Assembly: GCF_009193185.1 (NCBI RefSeq)
Contig: NZ_VUKF01000040.1
Span: 1-45,677 of the forward strand
Direction of reading: 5' to 3'
DNA from: Georgenia thermotolerans
GTDB lineage: Bacteria > Actinomycetota > Actinomycetes > Actinomycetales > Actinomycetaceae
Length of the DNA: 45,677 nt
Part shown: positions 43,187 to 45,677 of the stretch, one piece after another
Numbering within the stretch: the first letter of the stretch is position 1
Layout: each line of letters begins with the position of its first letter
Translations under genes and position numbers: made by a program
The notes under the pieces: generated by a model
The model's input: only the letters and a program-made list of their open reading frames with translations
Told to the model about the DNA's origin: nothing
The model's database searches: none

Positions 43187-44683
43187 TCAGCCGGCGAGCA
43201 GCTCGCCGCGCGCGTGCAGGTCGCCCTGCGGGTGCGGCTTGCCGGACTTGCCGGCGCTGCGCTTGCCGTTGATGTCGGAGGTGTCCTGGGCGAGGGTGAT
43301 GGTGGCGTGGGCGATGGCGTCGCTCATGATGTCCAGCGCCGTGCGGTTGACGTTGGCGAGGTCGTCGGCGGCGGTGTGGTAGTTCGGGTCGTAGGTGATC
43401 CCGGCCGTGCCGCCGAACATCTCCGCCTCCCGCGCGGTCTTGACGCCGTCGGCGCCGGTGAACAGGCCCGACGCCGGGATGCCGTTCTCGATGAAGGCCT
43501 GGTAGTCCGAGCGGCCGGAGAACTCCGTGTCGACCCACGCCTGCCGGGTGCGGTCGAAGTAGTCGGTGAAGACCGCCTCGGTCTGCGCCGAGCCCGCGGG
43601 GATGGTGACGCCGTCGGGCGCCGGGTGGGTGGACTCGTTGGCGTCGTAGACGCCGATGACGTAGTTGGGCGAGGCCACCATGTCGAAGTTGAGGTAGGTG
43701 GTGATCCTGGCCTTCTCCTGCTTGCTCAGGCTGTCGACGTACGCCCAGGAGCCGAGCAGGCCGTTCTCCTCGGCGCCCCACCAGGCGAAGCGCACCTTGT
43801 TGTTGAGCTTGTTGACCTCGGCGAGCTGGATGGCGGTCTCGAGGATGGCGGCCGAGCCGCTGCCGTTGTCGTTGATCCCCGGCCCGTCGGTGACCGAGTC
43901 GAGGTGGGCGCCGAGCATGACGACGTTGTCCGCCCGGCCCGTACGGGTCTCGGCGATGAGGTTGAAGGTGCTCGACGGGTAGGCGACGGCCTCCACGCTG
44001 AGGTCGACGGCGGCCGGTCCGGCCGCCGTGTGGGCGAGCAGCTCGCGGCCGAGGTCCTGGGTGATGCCGAAGCCGGGCACGTGGTCGGGGTGGAGCCCGC
44101 CGTAGGTGCCGTTGAGCGGACCGGGGGCGTTGTTGTAGATGATCACGGCGTCGGCCCCGACGGCGCCGGCGGCCAGCGCCTTCTCGCTGAAGGTGCACGA
44201 GCCCCGGCTCACCAGGGCGACCTTGCCCGTGAGGTCGGCGCCCGCGTACGCGGCGGCGGTGCACCCGAGCGGGTCGGCGGGGGCGGCCAGCTCCCCGGCG
44301 GCGCTGCCGCCCGGGGAGTACTCCATCGGCACGCCCTCGAGCGTCCGCGTGCTGGGGCTCGTCTGCTGCAGCGAGCTGGCGCCGAGCTCCCAGTAGTCGA
44401 AGGGGAACTCCTGCCGCTCGACCTCGTAGCCGGCGGCCTCGAGCTGGGCCTGGACGTAGTCGGCGGAGGCCGCGTAGCCCGCGGTGCCGGAGGCGCGGCT
44501 GCCGTGCTCGTCGGCGATGGCCTGGAAGGCCTCGAGGTGCTCGAGCACGCCGTCGACGGTGACGGCCTGGGTGAGCTTGGCGGAGTTGTTCGGGTTGCCC
44601 TTCGCCAGCGCCGGGGCGGCGGCGCCCGCGGAGAGGACGAGGGTGGCGGCGGCGAGGGCGGCGACGCGTCTGGGATGGTGCAC
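43187..44683 (-). CDS. Secreted M28-family zinc aminopeptidase
   Basis: A 498-aa exported peptidase. The signal peptide (RRVAALAAATLVLSAGAAAPALA) is cleaved near residue 27. A PA-type insert (GKVALVSRGSCTFSEKALAAGAVGADAVIIYNN) lies around 150-200. The M28 zinc motifs are MLGAHLDSV, GINDNGSGSAAI, WWGAEENGLLGS and YLNFDMVASPNY, followed by a late YHTAADD. This matches aminopeptidase S/Y-like enzymes that release N-terminal residues outside the cell. GTG 44683 follows CAGGAGGATCAC on the minus strand. Upstream, TTGACC about 100 nt away may be its -35 box. No cell-wall anchor is present. Confidence 0.93.
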   Translation of the reverse strand: MHHPRRVAALAAATLVLSAGAAAPALAKGNPNNSAKLTQAVTVDGVLEHLEAFQAIADEHGSRASGTAGYAASADYVQAQLEAAGYEVERQEFPFDYWELGASSLQQTSPSTRTLEGVPMEYSPGGSAAGELAAPADPLGCTAAAYAGADLTGKVALVSRGSCTFSEKALAAGAVGADAVIIYNNAPGPLNGTYGGLHPDHVPGFGITQDLGRELLAHTAAGPAAVDLSVEAVAYPSSTFNLIAETRTGRADNVVMLGAHLDSVTDGPGINDNGSGSAAILETAIQLAEVNKLNNKVRFAWWGAEENGLLGSWAYVDSLSKQEKARITTYLNFDMVASPNYVIGVYDANESTHPAPDGVTIPAGSAQTEAVFTDYFDRTRQAWVDTEFSGRSDYQAFIENGIPASGLFTGADGVKTAREAEMFGGTAGITYDPNYHTAADDLANVNRTALDIMSDAIAHATITLAQDTSDINGKRSAGKSGKPHPQGDLHARGELLAG

Positions 44684-44932
44684 GTGATCCTCCTGTCGTC
44701 GGTGGCCTTGGAGGGGCCGGGAGCGGCTGCGCGGTTGCGCAGGCCACGGATCCCGACGTTCTCGGCTCCGTCATATCTGGGTCAAGGGGGAGAACAGGCC
44801 ACGTCAGCAACCTGCCAACGGGCGGCGGGTGGCGGGGTGGTGCCGGCCGCGCGGCGGGCGGCGTCGTGCCGGGTGCCGGCCGGGCCCGGTCCCTACCATG
44901 GAGCCAACTGACCCAGGCACCGGGAGGACGCC

Positions 44933-45589
44933 ATGTCCCAGGCTGGTCCACCGGAGGGGGCGGGGCGGGCGGTGCTGCCCGTGGTGACCCTCTTCGAGTC
45001 GTACGGGTCCGGCGCCGGCTACGTCGGCCCCCGCGTGGCGCAGGCCCTCGGCCTGCCCTTCCACCAGCAGGCGTTCAGCTCGGAGGAGATCGAGGCGGCG
45101 GAGAGCCACCGGGAGCACGAGGGGCTCCTCGCCCGCGTGTTCGGTGCCGTGGGTACCTCCTACGGCGGGCTCGACGTCGGCGACGTCACCGCCGCCCAGC
45201 GCGACAAGTACGAGCTGACGATGGAGAACACCCGCGTCGTGCTCGAGGAGGCCGACCAGGGCGGGGTGATCATGGGCCGCAACGGCGCCTTCATCCTGCG
45301 CGACCGCCCGGCCACGCTGCACGTCCGGCTCGACGGGCCGCTCGAGCAGCGGGTGGCCCGCGCCGCCCGCGACGCCGGCATCGACGTCGAGCGGGCCCGC
45401 AAGCGGCAGAAGCGCGAGGACCAGGTGCGCGCGGACATGTCCCTCGACCTCTACGGCTGGGACCCGCGCGAGGTCGACCACTACGACCTGGTCCTCAACA
45501 CCGGGCTGCTCGACCTCGACACCTGCGTGGCGATCGTCGTCGCCGCCGCGCGCCTCAAGGCCGCCGGGCCCGGTGCGGCCGGGGGCTGA
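44933..45589 (+). CDS. Cytidylate kinase-like family protein
   Basis: A 218-aa protein of the cytidylate kinase-like family, distinct from housekeeping Cmk. It begins VVTLFESYGSGAGYVGPRVAQALGLPFHQQAF, where ESYGSGAGYVG stands in for the P-loop. GGVIMGRNGAFILRDRPATLHVRLDGPLEQRV and ARKRQKREDQVRADMSLDLYGWDPREVDHYDLVLNTG match the family's LID/NMP-binding pattern. The substrate is unknown. ATG 44933 follows CCGGGAGGACGCC. It is divergent from the M28 gene across a 249-nt gap that holds only weak promoter-like hexamers and a small CTGCGC/GCGCAG stem. Confidence 0.85.
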   Translation: MSQAGPPEGAGRAVLPVVTLFESYGSGAGYVGPRVAQALGLPFHQQAFSSEEIEAAESHREHEGLLARVFGAVGTSYGGLDVGDVTAAQRDKYELTMENTRVVLEEADQGGVIMGRNGAFILRDRPATLHVRLDGPLEQRVARAARDAGIDVERARKRQKREDQVRADMSLDLYGWDPREVDHYDLVLNTGLLDLDTCVAIVVAAARLKAAGPGAAGG

Positions 45590-45612
45590 GCGCCCGGGGG
45601 CGGGCGCTCAGC
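45585..45612. terminator. Hairpin containing two convergent stop codons
   Basis: GCTGAGCGCCCG, loop GGGG, CGGGCGCTCAGC, a perfect 12-bp stem. The TGA of the cytidylate kinase-like gene is in the left arm and the TGA of the opposite gene is in the right arm. A bidirectional terminator is likely. Confidence 0.75.
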
Positions 45613-45677
45613 GGTGCCCCGCGCCCGGGCGCAGGCGCAGGCCGCGCGGGGTCGGGCCGAACCCGGCGGCGTCCAGC
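45608..45677 (-). CDS. C-terminal end of a convergent gene (cut by window end)
   Basis: Minus-strand frame with TGA at 45608-45610 and 22 complete codons visible before the window edge, ending AGFGPTPRGLRLRPGAGHR. The composition is protein-like and the stop sits in the shared hairpin, which supports a real gene. Too short to identify. Confidence 0.5.
   Translation of the reverse strand, partial: LDAAGFGPTPRGLRLRPGAGHR

Overview
The window is very GC-rich (roughly 75% by eye), almost fully coding, and carries the conserved actinobacterial blocks infB-rbfA-truB-ribF-rpsO-pnp-pepR, dapB/dapA-rnj and ftsK-pgsA-cinA-clgR. Gene content and order suggest a Micrococcales-type actinobacterium (Cellulomonas/Georgenia-like). 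The genus is inferred. No rRNA, tRNA, CRISPR array, prophage or insertion sequence was recognised.

Bases 1-12957 (+) hold the translation/RNA block: the 3' part of infB, rbfA, truB, a small His/Cys/Gly-rich protein gene, ribF, a Hsp100/Clp ATPase, rpsO, pnp and an M16 peptidase gene. A 15-bp hairpin separates this block from a convergent unit.

Bases 13004-21782 (-) form an eight-gene unit in which every junction overlaps by 4 or 8 nt. It begins with pnuC and nadR (nicotinamide riboside uptake and conversion to NAD), then a MoxR-type AAA+ ATPase, an unknown 309-aa protein, a DUF2201-like protein with HExxH and VWA motifs, an unknown 195-aa protein, a PaaK-like adenylate-forming enzyme and a small alpha/beta hydrolase. 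This is the best candidate for an undescribed system. A secreted GH3 glycosidase gene runs divergently from pnuC.

Bases 24697-30860 hold the lysine genes dapB and dapA, with an HNH/DUF222 gene and a GNAT gene between them on the opposite strand, followed by RNase J. Bases 30865-35776 hold a small protein gene and then a coupled purine nucleoside phosphorylase / NCS1 permease / ADP-ribosylglycohydrolase / PfkB kinase unit. Bases 35841-40312 hold ftsK, pgsA, pncC (cinA C-terminal type) and clgR, the last behind an ECF-sigma-like promoter. Bases 40388-43099 (-) hold a winged-helix regulator, an MFS transporter and an endonuclease VIII-like gene. Bases 43187-44683 (-) encode a secreted M28 peptidase. 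A cytidylate kinase-like gene and the tail of a convergent gene close the window.

Two themes cut across the window. One is NAD and ADP-ribose metabolism: pnuC, nadR, pncC and the ADP-ribosylglycohydrolase cassette. The other is leaderless transcription: seven genes have a TANNNT -10 box exactly 6 nt before their ATG or GTG.
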